Source of the DNA: Streptomyces sp. NBC_01314
Lineage (GTDB): Bacteria > Actinomycetota > Actinomycetes > Streptomycetales > Streptomycetaceae
DNA: 64,000 bases
Direction of reading: 5' to 3'
Assembly: GCF_041435215.1 (NCBI RefSeq)
Contig: NZ_CP108394.1
Location: 1,364,001 to 1,428,000 of the forward strand
The notes under the pieces are model-generated. The model saw only the letters and a program-made list of their open reading frames with translations. It made no database searches and was not told the DNA's origin. Shown here piece by piece: positions 8,769 through 18,485 of this stretch. How positions within the stretch are numbered: position 1 is the stretch's first letter; every line of letters starts with the position of its first letter. The translations under genes were made by a program, and so were the position numbers.

Positions 8769-9365
8769 ATGTCGACCTTCATCCAGCAACTCCCGGCTCT
8801 GCTCGGCGTGGTGATGGGCGCGCTCGGCTCGTATCTGGTGGTGATGCGGGGCGAGCAGGTCCGCTTCCGGCGTGAGCGGGCGACCCGCTGGGAGGAGCGG
8901 CGGCTCACGGTGTACGCCGACTGGGCACGGGCCCTGAAGCAGTCCGTCACCCTGACCTACCGGGTCGCCTCCCACCTCGGCAACGACCCGCACCCCCACC
9001 CCCTGTCGCCGGAGGAGGCCGCGCCCCTCATGGCGGAGGCCACGGTCGCCCGGGACCCCTCCGGCGAGGCGATGCTGCTCCTCGGCAGCCCCGAGGTGGT
9101 GGAGAAGGCCCGCGCCTGGGTCGTCACGGTGATGAGGATGGAGGAGTTCCTGCGCGCCGGCACCCGGGACCCGCGGGCCTGGCAGGCCCTGCTGGAACGG
9201 CAGCGCGCCGGGCGGGAGGGTTACTACACCGCCGTACGGGAGGACCTGGCGCTGCCACCCGGCCATTCGGCCCGCTGGCAACTGACGGCGACAGCCACCG
9301 CGAGGCCCGCGCCGCCGTCCACACCGACGCCGGCACCATCTTCGGTACCGCCGGACCGGGTGTGA
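8769..9365 (+). CDS. Membrane-anchored hypothetical protein, 198 aa
   Basis: Not recognised as a named family. Residues about 5-27 form a hydrophobic segment (LPALLGVVMGALGSYLVV). It is followed by a strongly charged helix rich in Arg and Glu that starts RGEQVRFRRERATRWEERR, the usual look of a single N-terminal signal anchor with a cytosolic helical domain. The C-terminal 25 residues are a low-complexity Ala/Pro/Thr/Ser tail. Similar small anchored helical proteins are common in Streptomyces. The start is the ATG after the divergent SDR promoter. It ends 7 bp from the stop of the next, convergent gene. Confidence 0.75.
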   Translation: MSTFIQQLPALLGVVMGALGSYLVVMRGEQVRFRRERATRWEERRLTVYADWARALKQSVTLTYRVASHLGNDPHPHPLSPEEAAPLMAEATVARDPSGEAMLLLGSPEVVEKARAWVVTVMRMEEFLRAGTRDPRAWQALLERQRAGREGYYTAVREDLALPPGHSARWQLTATATARPAPPSTPTPAPSSVPPDRV

Positions 9366-9372
9366 GCGCGGT

Positions 9373-10287
9373 TCAGCGGTAGCCGGTCGTGTCCGCCGGC
9401 TTGTCCGTGTCCTGGACCTCGACGAGGTAGCGCCAGGCGTCCGGCCGGCTGCCGTCGAGGTCGGTGAAGCCATAGGTCCGGGCGAGGGAGCCGCTGGAGA
9501 GGGACTCGCCGTTGAAGCGGGCGACCTCGGGGTCGGCGGCGAGGGCGACGACGGCCCGGCCGACATAGCGGGGCGTCTCGGAGATGGCGAAGTGGGGGAC
9601 GCGGTCGAGGGCGTCGCGCCAGGTGTCCTCGGTGACGCCGAACCCGTCGAGCATCATCTCCGAGCGGAGCCAGCCGGGGGTGAGCGCGACGGCGGTGGCC
9701 CCGCGCGGGCCCAGTTCGTGACCGAGGGCGAACGCCATGCGCAGGACGGACGCCTTGGCGAGGTCGTAGAAGAAGGAGTTCCGGTAGTTGGCGCCGTTGT
9801 AGTCGGCCGTGCCGTCGGTCATCTCCACCACCAGGCCACCGGGGTGGCGCAGCAGCAGGGGCAGGGCGAGGTGGTTGGTGATGGCGTGGGTCTCGACGGC
9901 GAGGCGCAGCAGCCGCAGGCCGTTGTCGAGGTCGTGCTCCCAGACCGGCGCGTCCCACTCGAAGAGCTTCTCGCCGCCCCAGACGTCGTTGACGAGCACG
10001 TCGAGTCGGCCCCGTTCCTCGGCGATCCGGTCCACCAAGGTCCGGACCTGCGCCGGTTCGAGATGGTCGGTGGGTACGGCGATGCCCCGGCCGCCGGCCT
10101 CGGTGACCAGGTCGGCGGTGTCCTCCAGGGTCTCCGGGCGGTCGTACTCCGAGCGCCGCTCGCGCGTGGAGCGCCCGGTCACGTAGACCGTCGCCCCGGC
10201 CGCTCCCAGTTCCACGGCGATCCCGCGCCCGGCCCCGCGTGTGGCTCCGGCGACGAGTGCGACCTTGCCGTCCAGCGGCTTCGACAT
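9373..10287 (-). CDS. SDR family oxidoreductase, 304 aa
   Basis: An extended-length SDR. It has the cofactor site GATRGAGRGIA near residue 14, VTGRSTRERRSEYDRPET (basic residues after beta-2 suggest NADPH), VLVNDVWGGE in the NNAG position, and a catalytic pair in SFFYDLAKAS (Y-x3-K). The loop WGGEKLFEWDAPVWEHD is characteristic of an actinobacterial SDR subgroup of unknown substrate. The ATG has a CAGGAGGTCGG ribosome-binding site. It is a single gene convergent with the membrane-anchored protein; its upstream gap carries a palindromic repeat. Confidence 0.87.
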   Translation of the reverse strand: MSKPLDGKVALVAGATRGAGRGIAVELGAAGATVYVTGRSTRERRSEYDRPETLEDTADLVTEAGGRGIAVPTDHLEPAQVRTLVDRIAEERGRLDVLVNDVWGGEKLFEWDAPVWEHDLDNGLRLLRLAVETHAITNHLALPLLLRHPGGLVVEMTDGTADYNGANYRNSFFYDLAKASVLRMAFALGHELGPRGATAVALTPGWLRSEMMLDGFGVTEDTWRDALDRVPHFAISETPRYVGRAVVALAADPEVARFNGESLSSGSLARTYGFTDLDGSRPDAWRYLVEVQDTDKPADTTGYR

Positions 10288-10435
10288 GTCCGACCTCCTG
10301 TGCGTACGGGTGTCACTTTGGCGGACGCCGGGGGTGTTTCGGCGTCCTTGACACGAGGGTGTCGTGGAAGCCGGACATCTTCTGTCGGGATTTCCCTGTC
10401 GGCTCCCAAGAGCTCGATCGGTCGCGTGACAGGGA

Positions 10436-10502
10436 GGCTGCGGGTTCGTCGTGGCTTGTCGCGCAGTTCCCCGCGCCCCTTCGGGGCGAGGCGCGGGGAG
10501 CC
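10436..10502. repeat. Dispersed Streptomyces-type palindromic repeat
   Basis: It reads gctgcgggttcgtcgtggct, then tgtcgcgcagttccccgcg and ccccttcggggcg. It is nearly the same as the copy at 36590-36660. It sits between two leftward genes, directly after the stop of the metallo-hydrolase, consistent with a transcript-end hairpin. Confidence 0.7.
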
Positions 10503-10508
10503 TGGTTC

Positions 10509-11138
10509 TCAGTGTCCGCGGGCGATCCACTCCTGCAGCTGCGGAGCCTCCGCGCCGATCGTCGTGGTGTCCCCGTGGCCGGTGCGGACGACCGTGTCGA
10601 CTGGGAGGGCCAGGAGGCGGTCGCGGATGGAGTCGATGATCGTCGGGAAGTGGGAGTAGGAGCGGCCGGTGGCACCGGGGCCGCCGGCGAAGAGGGTGTC
10701 TCCGGTGAAGACCGTGCCGAGGCCCGGGTCGTACAGGCAGACGGCGCCCGGTGCGTGGCCGGGGGTGTGCAGGACGGTCAGGTCTGCTCCGGCGGCCTCG
10801 ATGACCTGCCCGTCGGCCAGCCAGTGGTCGGGCAGCCGGTCGGGGTGGGTCTGCTTCCAGAGCGGCAGGTCGTCCGGGTGGAGCCAGATCGGCGCGCCGG
10901 TGCGCTCGGCGAGGGCGGGGGCGGCGTCGATGTGGTCGTTGTGGGCGTGGGTGCAGACGATGGCCGCCAGTCTGCGGTCGCCCACGGCCTCGGCGATCGC
11001 GTCGGCGTCGTGGGCGGCGTCGATGACGACTACCTCGTGGTCGTCGCCGACGAGCCAGACGTTGTTGTCGACGTCCCAGGTGCCGCCGTCGAGGCTGAAC
11101 TGGCCCGAGGTGACGAGGTGTTCGATGCGGGCGGCCAT
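10509..11138 (-). CDS. MBL-fold metallo-hydrolase paired with the mycothiol dehydrogenase, 209 aa
   Basis: A glyoxalase II-like metallo-beta-lactamase-fold hydrolase. The zinc ligands THAHNDHID (H-x-H-x-D-H), the later HTPGHAPG, FTGDTLF and RTGHGD are all present, so a binuclear metal site is complete. Its ATG overlaps the stop of the upstream mscR-type gene (TGATG), and this pair is widely conserved in actinobacteria. The likely role is hydrolysis of the S-formyl-mycothiol or a related thioester made by the dehydrogenase, which is inferred from that pairing. It acts in the cytosol. Confidence 0.88.
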   Translation of the reverse strand: MAARIEHLVTSGQFSLDGGTWDVDNNVWLVGDDHEVVVIDAAHDADAIAEAVGDRRLAAIVCTHAHNDHIDAAPALAERTGAPIWLHPDDLPLWKQTHPDRLPDHWLADGQVIEAAGADLTVLHTPGHAPGAVCLYDPGLGTVFTGDTLFAGGPGATGRSYSHFPTIIDSIRDRLLALPVDTVVRTGHGDTTTIGAEAPQLQEWIARGH

Positions 11139-12226
11139 CAGAGCGTCACCACCGAGCGCAGGACGTCGCCGCCGTGCATCCGCTCGAAGGCCTTCTCCAC
11201 GTCGTCGAGTCCGATGGTCTCGGTGACGAACGCCTCCAGGTCCAGGCGCCCCTGCAGATAGAGGTTGATCAGCATGGGGAAGTCGCGGTCGGGCAGGCAG
11301 TCGCCGTACCAGGAGGACTTCAGGGCGCCGCCACGGCCGAAGACGTCGAGCAGGGGGAGTTCGAGCTTCATCTCCGGGGTCGGGACGCCGACGAGGACGA
11401 CCGTGCCGGCCAGGTCGCGGGCGTAGAAGGCCTGCTTGTACGTCTCCGGGCGGCCCACCGCCTCGATGACGACGTCGGCCCCGAAGCCGCCGGTCAGCTC
11501 ACGGATCGCCTCGACCGGGTCGGTGTCCTTGGAGTTGACCGTGTGGGTGGCGCCGATGCTCTTGGCGGTGGTCAGTTTCCGGTCGTCGATGTCCACGGCG
11601 ATGATCTTCTCGGCGCCCGCCAGCCGGGACCCGGCGATGGCCGCGTCCCCGACTCCGCCGCAGCCGATGACGGCGACGGTGTCGCCCCGGCCGACGTTGC
11701 CGGTGTTGATCGCGGCGCCGATACCGGCCATCACCCCGCACCCCAGCAGTCCGGCGACCGCCGGGGCGGCGGCCGGGTCGACCTTGGTGCACTGCCCCGC
11801 CGCCACCAGCGTCTTCTCCGCGAAGGCGCCGATACCGAGCGCCGGGGACAGCTCCTGGCCGGTCGAGGCGAGGGTCATCTTCTGGGTGGCGTTGTGGGTG
11901 TTGAAGCAGTACCAGGGGCGCCCGCGCCGACAGGCCCGGCAATTGCCGCACACCGCACGCCAGTTGAGGATGACGAAGTCGCCGGGGGCGACGTCGGTGA
12001 CGCCCGCGCCGACCGACTCCACCACGCCGGCGGCCTCATGGCCGAGCAGGAAGGGGAAGTCGTCGCTGATGCCGCCCTGCTTGTAGTGCAGGTCGGTGTG
12101 GCACACGCCGCACGCCTGCACCTTCACCACGGCCTCCCCCGGCCCCGGGTCGGGCACGACGATCGTCTCGATCCGCACCGGCTCGTTCTTGCCCGGTGCG
12201 ATCACGCCGCGTACTTCCTGCGCCAT
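11138..12226 (-). CDS. mscR: S-(hydroxymethyl)mycothiol dehydrogenase / S-nitrosomycothiol reductase, 362 aa
   Basis: A zinc-dependent class III-type alcohol dehydrogenase using mycothiol. It oxidises the formaldehyde-mycothiol adduct with NAD+ and also reduces S-nitrosomycothiol. Catalytic zinc ligands are Cys in ACGVCHTD (39, 42) and the GHE segment. The structural zinc cluster is [15 protein letters not shown], and the nucleotide motif is GCGGVGD. The NTHNATQKM segment and overall sequence fit MscR/AdhE2 of Mycobacterium and Corynebacterium. The ATG has GGAAGGG upstream. It is cotranscribed with the overlapping MBL hydrolase. It diverges from the sulfur module at 12469, so the shared gap may hold both promoters. 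Confidence 0.92.
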   Translation of the reverse strand: MAQEVRGVIAPGKNEPVRIETIVVPDPGPGEAVVKVQACGVCHTDLHYKQGGISDDFPFLLGHEAAGVVESVGAGVTDVAPGDFVILNWRAVCGNCRACRRGRPWYCFNTHNATQKMTLASTGQELSPALGIGAFAEKTLVAAGQCTKVDPAAAPAVAGLLGCGVMAGIGAAINTGNVGRGDTVAVIGCGGVGDAAIAGSRLAGAEKIIAVDIDDRKLTTAKSIGATHTVNSKDTDPVEAIRELTGGFGADVVIEAVGRPETYKQAFYARDLAGTVVLVGVPTPEMKLELPLLDVFGRGGALKSSWYGDCLPDRDFPMLINLYLQGRLDLEAFVTETIGLDDVEKAFERMHGGDVLRSVVTL

Positions 12227-12389
12227 GGTGAACCCTTCCGTCGTTCCGTGACCGGACGGTCGCCCGCCCATGGTCACCCTACGGACCGACCAGCGAGTAG
12301 GGCCTCCGCGGCGGGCGGAACCATGGCCGAAAAGGTGACCCGCGACACCGCACGAGAAGGGGTCCTCCGCTGCGCCCCGAAGCACATGA

Positions 12390-12405
12390 ATACCCCCCAG
12401 GGTAT
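12390..12405. promoter_or_regulatory. CsoR/CstR-type operator 1
   Basis: ATACCCCCCAGGGTAT is a 16-bp near-palindrome of the type bound by CsoR-family tetramers. It lies 64 bp upstream of the MBL-rhodanese gene. A second copy is 35 bp downstream, centre to centre, and a third precedes the rhodanese at 15228. Confidence 0.8.
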
Positions 12406-12424
12406 CTCTGCTACGGTTGCACAT

Positions 12425-12440
12425 ATACCCCCCGGGGTAA
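12425..12440. promoter_or_regulatory. CsoR/CstR-type operator 2
   Basis: ATACCCCCCGGGGTAA, a second site of the same design ending 28 bp before the GTG start at 12469. It should occlude the promoter or transcript start of the persulfide module when the repressor is bound. Confidence 0.8.
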
Positions 12441-12468
12441 TTCGGGAGTGACGAGGAGAGGAGCTGCC

Positions 12469-14088
12469 GTGTACTTCGTCGACACCATCGAGGTGCCGGG
12501 GCTGGGCAACCGGAGCTATCTGGCAGGCGGTCCGGGCGGGGCCGTGGCGGTCGATCCGCCGCGCGACGTCGACCGGATGATCGCGGCCGCCGCCCGGCGG
12601 GGCGTGCGGATCGCGTACGTCGTCGAGACCCACATCCACAACGACTACGTCACCGGCGGACCGGAACTCGCCCGGCTGACCGGCGCCGCCCACCTGGTGC
12701 CCGCCGGGGCGCGGGTCACCTACGAGCGGGTGCCCGTGCACGACGGCGACGTGGTGGAGATCGACACGGATCTGACGCTGCGCGCGGTCGCCACGCCCGG
12801 ACACACCCCGCACCACACCGCGTACGTCCTGGAGGAGAGCGGCGTGGCGGTGGCCGCGTTCACCGGCGGGTCCCTGCTCATCGGCACGGTCGGGCGTCCG
12901 GATCTCGTCGAGCCCAGGCTGACCGGCGAGCTGGCCCGCGCGCAGCACGCGTCGGCGCACCGGCTGACCGAGGGGCTGCCGGAGGACACGGCCGTCCTGC
13001 CTACGCACGGCTTCGGCAGCTTCTGCTCCGCCGGGCGGTCGGCGGGCGACACCACGACCGTCGGTCGGGAGCGGGTCGGCAACGACGCCCTGGTCAAGGA
13101 CGCGGACACCTTCGTCGCCGAACTGCTGGCCGGCCTCGACGACATACCGGCGTACTACGCGCACATGGGCCCCGCCAACGCGCGGGGGCCGGCGCCGGTG
13201 GATCTGACGCCGCCCGCGCCGGCCGGCGCCGAGGAGATCGCCGCGCGGCTGGCGTCGGGCGAGTGGGTGGTGGATGTGCGCCACCGGGTCGCGTTCGCGG
13301 AGGGGCATGTCGCGGGGGCGGTGAACTTCGAGGCGGAGGGGCAGCTCGCCACGTATCTGGCCTGGCTGCTTCCGTGGGGCAGGCCGGTGACGCTACTGGC
13401 CGACTCCCCGGGCCAACTCGCCTACGCCCAGCGGGAACTGGTGCGGGTCGGCATCGACCGCCCCGCCGCCGGGGCGACCGGCGCCCCGGCCGACTGGCTG
13501 CGCCGGGGCGAGCGTCCACGCTCCTTCCGACGCGCCACCTTCGTCGACCTGGCCAAGGCCCACGCGGACGGTGCGGCCGTGATCCTCGACGTCCGCCGCG
13601 CCTCCGAGCGCACCGCCGCGGGCCATGTCGCGGGCTCGGTGCACATACCGGTGCACCAGTTGCGCGACCGGCTCGCGGAGATACCCGACGGCACCGTGTG
13701 GGTCCACTGCGCCGGCGGCATGCGCGCCGCCATCGCCGCGTCACTGCTGGACGCGGCCGGCCGACACGTCGTGGCCGTGGACGACGGCTTCGCGTCGGCG
13801 GCGGACGCCGGACTGCCCATGACCAGGACGACACCGACCGCCGAGCCGCCGACGATCCCCACCGCCCGGGCCGCCGGGTCGCCCACGGCCCACCTCGCCC
13901 CGGCCACCGGGACAACCGTGACCTGCGGTGCCCCGGACACGGAGCCGCCCCCGGCGGACTCCGTCCCGACTCCCGGGGCGCCCACCACCCGCACCACCTC
14001 GGCACCGGAGGCGCACGCGTCCGGCGCCACCCCGGCACCGGGGGAGCCCCTCGCCACCTCCGCGTCGAGCGGTGCCCCCGCGGTATGA
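12469..14088 (+). CDS. MBL-fold persulfide dioxygenase-like / double rhodanese fusion, 539 aa
   Basis: Likely oxidises glutathione/mycothiol-type persulfides and moves sulfane sulfur. Residues 1-250 are an ETHE1-like metallo-lactamase domain with HIHNDY (His55, His57, Asp59) and GHTPHHTAY. The usual FTGD aspartate is FTGG here, a variant seen in rhodanese-fused members. Two rhodanese domains follow: the first lacks a Cys (LLADSPGQ), the second has the active-site loop HCAGGMRA with Cys414. A roughly 95-residue Thr/Pro/Ala-rich tail is unusual. The GTG start is chosen for its gaggagaggagc ribosome-binding site. Two CsoR-type operators precede it, and it overlaps the TauE gene by ATGA. Confidence 0.88.
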   Translation: MYFVDTIEVPGLGNRSYLAGGPGGAVAVDPPRDVDRMIAAAARRGVRIAYVVETHIHNDYVTGGPELARLTGAAHLVPAGARVTYERVPVHDGDVVEIDTDLTLRAVATPGHTPHHTAYVLEESGVAVAAFTGGSLLIGTVGRPDLVEPRLTGELARAQHASAHRLTEGLPEDTAVLPTHGFGSFCSAGRSAGDTTTVGRERVGNDALVKDADTFVAELLAGLDDIPAYYAHMGPANARGPAPVDLTPPAPAGAEEIAARLASGEWVVDVRHRVAFAEGHVAGAVNFEAEGQLATYLAWLLPWGRPVTLLADSPGQLAYAQRELVRVGIDRPAAGATGAPADWLRRGERPRSFRRATFVDLAKAHADGAAVILDVRRASERTAAGHVAGSVHIPVHQLRDRLAEIPDGTVWVHCAGGMRAAIAASLLDAAGRHVVAVDDGFASAADAGLPMTRTTPTAEPPTIPTARAAGSPTAHLAPATGTTVTCGAPDTEPPPADSVPTPGAPTTRTTSAPEAHASGATPAPGEPLATSASSGAPAV

Positions 14089-14831
14089 CCACTCTCGTTC
14101 TCGCCCTGTTCGCCGGGGGCGTGATCGGGGTCTCGTTGGGGGCGCTGGGTGGGGGCGGGAGTGTGCTCGCCGTGCCGGCGCTGGTCTATCTGCTCGGGTT
14201 CGGCCCGGCCTCGGCGGCCACCGCGAGTCTGGTGATCGTGAGCGTCACCTCGGCGACGGCGCTGTCCGCGCACCTCCGGGCGGGCACGGTGCACCTGCGC
14301 GGTGGGGCCCTGTTCGCGGCGGCGGGACTGGTGCCCGCGGCGCTCGGCGGGGCACTGTCGGCGGAGCTGCCGCCCACCGTGCTCACCGGGTCCTTCGCCC
14401 TGGTCGCGGGGGTGGCCGCGTACCGCATGCTGCGCCCCTCGGGGACGCGGCGGGAGGAGTCGACGGTACGGCCGAGCCGGGTCGCCCTGTCCGGCGCGGG
14501 GCTCGGCGGGGTCACCGGTGTCCTCGGGGTGGGCGGCGGCTTCCTCGCCGTACCGGCCCTGGTGAGCGTCGTGGGCCTGCGCATGCGCGACGCCGTCGGC
14601 ACCAGCCTGCTCGTCATCACCGTGAACTCGTTCGCCGCGCTCGCGGGCCGGACGGGTGCCGCCGAGGGGCTCGACTGGGCGGTCGTCGCACCCTTCGCCG
14701 GGGCTGCGGTCCTCGGCGCCTGGGACGGTCGCCGACTGGCGGCCAAGGTCTCCGGGGACACCCTCCGGCGGATCTTCGCCTGGGTGCTGCTGGCCGTGGC
14801 CGCGTTCATGCTGATCGACGCGATCACGTAG
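14085..14831 (+). CDS. TauE/SafE family sulfite/organosulfur exporter, 248 aa
   Basis: An integral membrane protein with about eight hydrophobic segments. It has the duplicated TauE/SafE half-repeats GVSLGALGGGGSVLAVPALVY and GVTGVLGVGGGFLAVPALVS, stated here by their glycine-rich cores LGGGGS and GVGGGF. It probably exports sulfite or another sulfur oxyanion made by the upstream persulfide enzyme, an inference based on the operon and the parallel with cst operons. The start ATG overlaps the previous stop (ATGA), so translation is coupled. It is convergent with the CstR-like gene, with 38 bp between them. Confidence 0.88.
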   Translation: MTTLVLALFAGGVIGVSLGALGGGGSVLAVPALVYLLGFGPASAATASLVIVSVTSATALSAHLRAGTVHLRGGALFAAAGLVPAALGGALSAELPPTVLTGSFALVAGVAAYRMLRPSGTRREESTVRPSRVALSGAGLGGVTGVLGVGGGFLAVPALVSVVGLRMRDAVGTSLLVITVNSFAALAGRTGAAEGLDWAVVAPFAGAAVLGAWDGRRLAAKVSGDTLRRIFAWVLLAVAAFMLIDAIT

Positions 14832-14869
14832 TCCGGCCGAGCCACGACCCGAGCCAAGAGCCGTCCCCC

Positions 14870-15163
<294 letters not shown>

Positions 15164-15176
15164 TCAACTCCTCTAT

Positions 15177-15192
15177 ATACCCTTGGGGGTAT
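15177..15192. promoter_or_regulatory. CsoR/CstR-type operator 3
   Basis: ATACCCTTGGGGGTAT lies between the divergent repressor (start 15163) and rhodanese (start 15228), well placed to control both. It is the same motif as the sites at 12390 and 12425. Confidence 0.8.
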
Positions 15193-15227
15193 TTTACCGC
15201 CCCCCGCAGGAAAGGATCGCAGCCCTC

Positions 15228-15794
15228 ATGCCCACTCCCCGCCGGCTCGGCGTCGACCAGGCCCGAGCACGATTGTCCGAGCTGACCGTCGTCGACGTCC
15301 GCACCCCTGGCGAGTACGCCTCCGGACATGTTCCCGGAGCCCTGAATGTCCCCCTCGACCAGTTGGAGCGCGCGCTGCCCACCCTCAAGGGGTCCGACGC
15401 CGAGCTGCTGGTCGTCTGCAGGTCGGGCGTTCGGTCCCAGAAGGCCTGCGCCCTCCTCGCCGAACACGGCGTCACGGCCGCCGATCTCACCGGTGGTACG
15501 AACGCCTGGACAGCCGGCGGTCACGAGCTGCACCGCCCGTCCGGCGGGGTGCGAGCCACCTGGGCCATGGAGCGTCAGGTACGGTTCACCGCCGGTGCGC
15601 TCGTCCTCGTCGGGCTGGGCCTCGGACTGCTGCACCCGGCCTGGCAGTTGCTGTCGGCGGGGGTCGCGGGCGGCCTCGTCGTCTCGGCGCTCACCGACAC
15701 CTGCGGCATGGCGGCGATCCTGAGCAGACTGCCGCACAACCGCCCCCGCGCCACGGACCTCGACGCCACGCTCGCCGCACTCGGAACGCGGTAG
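15228..15794 (+). CDS. Rhodanese-like sulfurtransferase with membrane tail, 188 aa
   Basis: Residues 1-105 form a rhodanese domain with DVRTPGEY, the GHVPGALNVP turn and the active-site loop VVCRSGVRS carrying Cys64. Residues about 118-165 hold two hydrophobic helices (AGALVLVGLGLGLL and AGVAGGLVVSAL), a DUF2892-like membrane tail. It probably carries sulfane sulfur at the inner membrane face, feeding or draining the persulfide pool. The ATG has gcaggaaagg upstream and the CstR-like operator lies 36 bp before it. It is a member of the same regulon as the 12469 operon. Confidence 0.88.
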   Translation: MPTPRRLGVDQARARLSELTVVDVRTPGEYASGHVPGALNVPLDQLERALPTLKGSDAELLVVCRSGVRSQKACALLAEHGVTAADLTGGTNAWTAGGHELHRPSGGVRATWAMERQVRFTAGALVLVGLGLGLLHPAWQLLSAGVAGGLVVSALTDTCGMAAILSRLPHNRPRATDLDATLAALGTR

Positions 15795-15808
15795 CCGCTC
15801 CCGCAGCG

Positions 15809-16150
15809 CATGAAGTCCCGTACGGCCCGGGCCATCCCGTTCTCGTCCAGGCCGTCCGCGTCGCCCAGGGCCGGCTGGCGGCGCGGTACGTGGACGAGCG
15901 TCTCGGCGACCCGGCCGGTCGAGGTGCCGGGCAGGCAGGGCTCGACGAGGACGACATCGGCGTGGTCGGCGGCGAGGACGGCCGTGCGCAGGCCGATCTC
16001 GTCGAAGGGACGGATGGTGGCGGCGCAGCGGACGGCGAGGTCGAGTCCGGCGGTGGCGCGCAACACGGGGCCGAGGGCGGCGCCCACGGCGAGGACGACG
16101 CCGTCGAGGCCCGGCCGTATGAGGTGGAAGCCGCCGCCCCGCTGCTGCGC
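15809..16150 (-). pseudogene. Remnant of a transketolase-like C-terminal domain
   Basis: Read leftward, the segment around GFHLIRPGLDGVVLAVG through RPFDEIGLRTAVLAAD and VVLVEPCLPGTSTGRVAETL matches the C-terminal domain of transketolase-family proteins. A GLDENGMARAVRDFM end piece follows after an apparent internal deletion of roughly 25 residues. There is no N-terminal half, no start and no natural stop; the frame runs into the antisense of the rhodanese gene. It abuts a rightward remnant at 16139. It is a decayed fragment, not a working gene. Confidence 0.65.
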
Positions 16151-16423
16151 AGGCCACCGGGCGAACGCCTCTGCCTGCTCTCCCTGATGCGTACGGCACC
16201 GCCGCAGGACCCGGACGGCGTACGGCGGCTGATCGCCGCCAACCGGTCGGTGTACGAGCGGGCACGGGAGTTCGGCGGCGTGCTGCACCCGGCCGGCGCC
16301 GTCCCGATGGGTCCCGAGGACTGGCGGGCGCACTTCGGGCGCGCCTACGAGGGTCTCGCACGGGCCAAGGGCCAGTACGACCCGTACCGGATCCTCACGC
16401 GGGGGTACGGGCTGTGGCGGTGA
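16139..16423 (+). pseudogene. C-terminal remnant of a cytokinin dehydrogenase-like FAD oxidoreductase
   Basis: The last about 95 residues of a VAO-type FAD oxidoreductase are legible. They include LCLLSLMRTAPPQDP, RRLIAANRSVYERAREFGG, a PAGAVPMGPEDWRAHFG segment and the ending YDPYRILTRGYGLWR. These match the C-terminus of bacterial cytokinin dehydrogenase-like enzymes. The FAD-binding domain is absent; upstream DNA belongs to an opposite-strand fragment. The stop lies 10 bp past the start of a truncated LOG gene. Confidence 0.65.
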
Positions 16424-16659
16424 CCGGCGTGACCGTGTTCTGCGGCGCCTCACCCGGACACCGCCCGGAGCATCTGCGGACCGCCGCCGAACCGGGTGAC
16501 GCGCTCGCCGGGGCCGGACTCCGGCTGGTCCACGGCGGCGCCCGGACCGGGCTGATGGGCGCGGTAGCGGACGCGGCCCCGGCCTCCGGGGGCGAGGTGA
16601 CCGGAGGGTGCTGCTGGGCGGTTGAAAGTCGTTCCCGGTGTCCCGTGTCCCCGACGTAG
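16414..16659 (+). pseudogene. Truncated LOG-family (cytokinin riboside 5'-monophosphate phosphoribohydrolase) gene
   Basis: Starts like an intact TIGR00730/LOG protein: VTVFCGASPG, then GLRLVHGGARTGLMGAVADAA, which is the nucleotide-binding half. After about 65 residues (GGEVTGG) homology stops, so the PGGxGTxxE catalytic motif is missing. The full family length is about 180-190 aa. LOG enzymes release active cytokinins from nucleotide precursors. It partly overlaps the cytokinin dehydrogenase-like remnant, so both members of a cytokinin locus are broken here. Confidence 0.65.
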
Positions 16660-16712
16660 GCTGAACGTCCGCCCCCGGTCCCCACTCCCCGCCCGACCTG
16701 CCGAGGAGCCAC

Positions 16713-18473
16713 GTGAGCACCCCTGAGACCACGGCCGAGCGGCAGCCGCCCACCTGGCGGCTGCTGCTCGGTTATGTACGACCCCATCGCTGGACACTCC
16801 TGCTGGGCGCACTGCTGTCCCTCCTCACCGGCGCCACCGGCCTCGCGCTGCCGCTGGTGGCCCGGGAACTGATCGACGACCTCTCGCACGACCGGACCAT
16901 CACCTGGGCACTGGTCCTCATGTCCGTGCTGGTCGTCACCAACGCGGCCGTGGGCGCGGTGGGTTCGTACGTCCTGCGGCGCACCGCCGAGTCGGTGGTG
17001 CTCGGCGCGCGGCGCGCCCTGTCCTCGTATCTGCTGCGGCTGCGGATCACCGCGGTGGACCGCAGCGAGCCGGGCGATCTGATGGCGCGGATCACCTCCG
17101 ACACCACCCTGCTGCGTGAGGTCACCACCGACACCCTGGTGGGCCTCGGGACCGGCGGGCTGACGCTGGTCGCCACGGTGGTGCTGATGGGCCTGGTGGA
17201 CCCGGTGCTGCTGGCCGTCACACTGGGTGTGATCGTGGGCGCGGGTGTGGTGTTCGGGGTGATCGTGCCCCGTATCAACAAGGCCAGCCGGGCGGCACAG
17301 GACGCGGTCGGCGCGATGGGTGCCTCCCTGGAGCGCATTCTCGGCGCGCTGCGCACGGTGAAGGCGTCCGGTGCCGAGCACCGTGAGGAGGAGACGATCC
17401 ACGCGGCTGCCGAGGAGTCTTGGCGGCAGAGCGTCCGGGCCGCCAAGTGGTCGGCCGCCGCCGGGAACACGGCCGGGCTCGCCATGCAGATCGCCTTCAT
17501 CACCGTGCTGGCGGTGGGCGGCGCCCGCGTCGCGACCGGCGCGATCGACGTGGGGACGCTCGTGGCCTTCCTCCTGTACGTCTTCTATCTGATGTCGCCG
17601 ATACAGCAGGTCGTGGGCGCGATCACCCAGTACCAGACCGGCGCCGCCGCGCTCTCCCGCATCCAGGAGGCGCTGCGCCTGCCCGCCGAACCGGCGGCCC
17701 GCCCGGCACCGCTGCCGTCCCCGGACGCGGCACCCGCCGCGCTCGCCTTCGACGAGGTCCGCTTCCGGTACGCCGACGATCTGCCGTACGTCCACCACGG
17801 GGTGACCTTCGACGTCCCTGCCCGGGGCATGACGGCGTTCGTGGGCCCGTCGGGCGCGGGCAAGACGACGGTCTTCTCGCTCATCGAGCGGTTCTACGAC
17901 CCCGAGGCGGGCATCATCACGGTCGACGGCCGCGATGTCGCCGAGTGGGAGCTGTCCCGGCTGCGGTCCGCGATCGGTTACGTCGAGCAGGACGCGCCCG
18001 TACTGTCCGGGACCCTGCGCGACAACCTGCTCCTGGGCAACCCGGTGGCCGACGAGGGCGACCTCACGCGGGTGCTGAAGACGACCCGGCTGGACGCGAT
18101 GGTCGCCAAGCTCCCCCAGGGTCTGGAGACCCTGGTCGGCCACCGGGGCACCAAGTTGTCCGGCGGTGAGCGCCAGCGCGTCGCCATCGCCCGCGCCCTG
18201 CTGCGCCGTCCACGGCTGTTGCTGCTCGACGAGGCGACGAGCCAGCTGGACGCGGTGAACGAGGCGGCGCTGCGCGACACGGTCGCCGACGTGGCCCGTA
18301 CGACCACGGTGCTGGTCGTCGCCCACCGGTTGTCCACGGTGACGACGGCCGACCGCATCGTGGTCATGGACGCGGGCCGCGTCCGCGCGGTCGGCACCCA
18401 CCGTGAACTCGTGGCCGCCGACCCGCTGTACGCCGAGCTGGCGGCCACTCAGTTCCTCGCGACCGCCGGCTGA
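16713..18473 (+). CDS. ABC transporter, permease-ATPase half-transporter (MsbA/multidrug type), 586 aa
   Basis: An exporter-type half-transporter that should work as a homodimer. Six hydrophobic segments span residues about 20-310. The ATPase domain follows: Walker [10 protein letters not shown] near 378-386, the Q-loop in [12 protein letters not shown], signature LSGGERQR near 482, Walker [13 protein letters not shown] and the H-loop VAHRLSTV. The GTG start has a cgaggagcc ribosome-binding site. It stands alone after a graveyard of pseudogenes and converges on an aldehyde dehydrogenase. The substrate is unknown; lipid or drug export is typical for the class. Confidence 0.92.
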   Translation: MSTPETTAERQPPTWRLLLGYVRPHRWTLLLGALLSLLTGATGLALPLVARELIDDLSHDRTITWALVLMSVLVVTNAAVGAVGSYVLRRTAESVVLGARRALSSYLLRLRITAVDRSEPGDLMARITSDTTLLREVTTDTLVGLGTGGLTLVATVVLMGLVDPVLLAVTLGVIVGAGVVFGVIVPRINKASRAAQDAVGAMGASLERILGALRTVKASGAEHREEETIHAAAEESWRQSVRAAKWSAAAGNTAGLAMQIAFITVLAVGGARVATGAIDVGTLVAFLLYVFYLMSPIQQVVGAITQYQTGAAALSRIQEALRLPAEPAARPAPLPSPDAAPAALAFDEVRFRYADDLPYVHHGVTFDVPARGMTAFVGPSGAGKTTVFSLIERFYDPEAGIITVDGRDVAEWELSRLRSAIGYVEQDAPVLSGTLRDNLLLGNPVADEGDLTRVLKTTRLDAMVAKLPQGLETLVGHRGTKLSGGERQRVAIARALLRRPRLLLLDEATSQLDAVNEAALRDTVADVARTTTVLVVAHRLSTVTTADRIVVMDAGRVRAVGTHRELVAADPLYAELAATQFLATAG

Positions 18474-18485
18474 CGTCGTTCTCGG

